Shown here piece by piece: positions 59,512 to 60,000 of a stretch of 60,000 nucleotides of DNA. Under the pieces are notes generated by a model that was given only the letters and a program-made list of their open reading frames with translations, did not search any database and had not been told where the DNA came from. How positions within the stretch are numbered: the first letter of the stretch is position 1; each line of letters opens with the position of its first letter. The DNA lies in assembly GCA_914767715.1 (NCBI GenBank), contig OU612068.1:15502001-15562000 (forward strand), read 5' to 3'. The DNA comes from Membranipora membranacea (lineage: Eukaryota; Bryozoa; Gymnolaemata; Cheilostomatida; Membraniporidae). Position numbers and translations under genes: made by a program.

Positions 59512-59712
59512 AACCACCGATGGGCAGAGGTTAGCACAGTCTCTATTCAGCTTACAAAGTGTCTCTTGAATGTTTGAGATAAGCAGATTCTTGTTACAGA
59601 AGTGTGTATATTCGCTGCCTGTGTTAAATTGATCAGCAAACTCTAGGAAAGGGTTCTCTCTGATGGCACATAGATGCCTGGTCAGCTTTCTAGATAATCT
59701 GTCCACATCAAC
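59512..59712 (-). CDS. Coding-looking exon, 67 codons, owner uncertain
   Basis: Acceptor CTTGCAG and strong donor GTT|GTAAGT, phase 0 at both ends. It encodes VDVDRLSRKLTRHLCAIREN, PFLEFADQFNTGSEYTHFCN and IQETLCKLNRDCANLCPSVV, predicted helical with several cysteines. It joins in phase to 59936-60000. It may be the N-terminal part of the MOV10L1-like protein or the end of another - strand gene. For the second case, a phase-0 frame (LSSNVEGINAGS...) opens after an acceptor at about 59256 and ends in a stop near 59160. I recognise no domain. Confidence 0.5.
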
Positions 59713-59935
59713 CTGCAAGGAGATAAACAAGTAAACCTTTATAAGTATTTCCAAATCACAATCTTTGTTCGACGCAATCGAATTTGGGGCAATCCGATTG
59801 ATAGCAACTCCCAACCACCTGAACCTATATGAAAGTGATATCATAACTTATAAATGAATAGCCCCAAAAGGAGCCACATGAGAATCTGGAGATGTATCTA
59901 GGGCCGTACTTGATCTATAGACCATTCTAACTCAC

Positions 59936-60000
59936 CACTTCTCCGACGAGAGAGTTACACGGAGCTGTAGTAGACGTTCTCTCATCGTCATGTATAGCAA
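59936..60000 (-). CDS. Partial coding-looking exon at the window edge
   Basis: Reads AIHDDERTSTTAPCNSLVGE V on the - strand, then donor GTG|GTGAGT in phase 0, matching the phase of 59512-59712. It runs off the window, so the gene continues beyond 60000. Confidence 0.45.

Overview
This is a gene-sparse, AT-rich nuclear window from an animal. The evidence is GT-AG introns from about 60 bp to 6.3 kb, AATAAA poly(A) signals, and three multi-exon genes of metazoan families (an IP3-receptor-binding KRAP/ITPRID protein, a PLEKHG4/puratrophin-type Rho GEF and a MOV10L1-type helicase). Nothing in it is bacterial or viral. Intron sizes, the mobile-element content and the divergence of the genes from their vertebrate relatives suggest an invertebrate, perhaps an early-branching one, but I cannot name the phylum from sequence alone.

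Layout. (1) 1.3-11.4 kb, + strand: ten exons (928 residues visible, 5' end outside or unrecognised) of an ITPRID/KRAP-family protein. (2) 11.4-15.8 kb: 3' UTR, intergenic DNA and a cluster of tiny palindromic insertions. (3) 15.8-41.9 kb, + strand: nineteen coding exons, about 1771 residues, of a PLEKHG4-like protein with a SEC14-like region, spectrin-like helices, a disordered insert, and DH and PH domains. (4) 43.0-58.3 kb, - strand: fifteen exons of a MOV10L1-like superfamily-1 RNA helicase, convergent with gene 3. Two more coding-looking exons of uncertain ownership lie at 59.5-60.0 kb. One helicase intron holds a separate intronless four-TM gene with its own TATA box and poly(A) signal. 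Another holds a decayed LINE and a 535-bp MULE-like MITE. A tRNA-derived SINE lies in a PLEKHG4 intron. All exon joins were checked by hand for reading phase and close without a frame break.

Two patterns deserve attention. First, three tandem arrays, in two genes on opposite strands, have repeat units that straddle an exon/intron junction, so each copy carries the last 9-24 nt of the exon plus the first 6-10 nt of the intron, including the GT donor. One (about 60 units, 15/18 bp) keeps every donor in the same phase and could yield an exon of variable length. Another (about 41 units, 26 bp) fills most of an intron with copies of GTAAGTAT. Second, nine very short palindromes (18-42 bp) of the form CA...TG are each flanked by a perfect 7-bp (once 8-bp) direct repeat, like target-site duplications of elements reduced to their inverted ends. 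A second class, TAG...CTA with about 9-bp duplications, runs from 22 bp to the 535-bp MITE. I know of no description of either pattern in this form; both are testable by genome-wide search.
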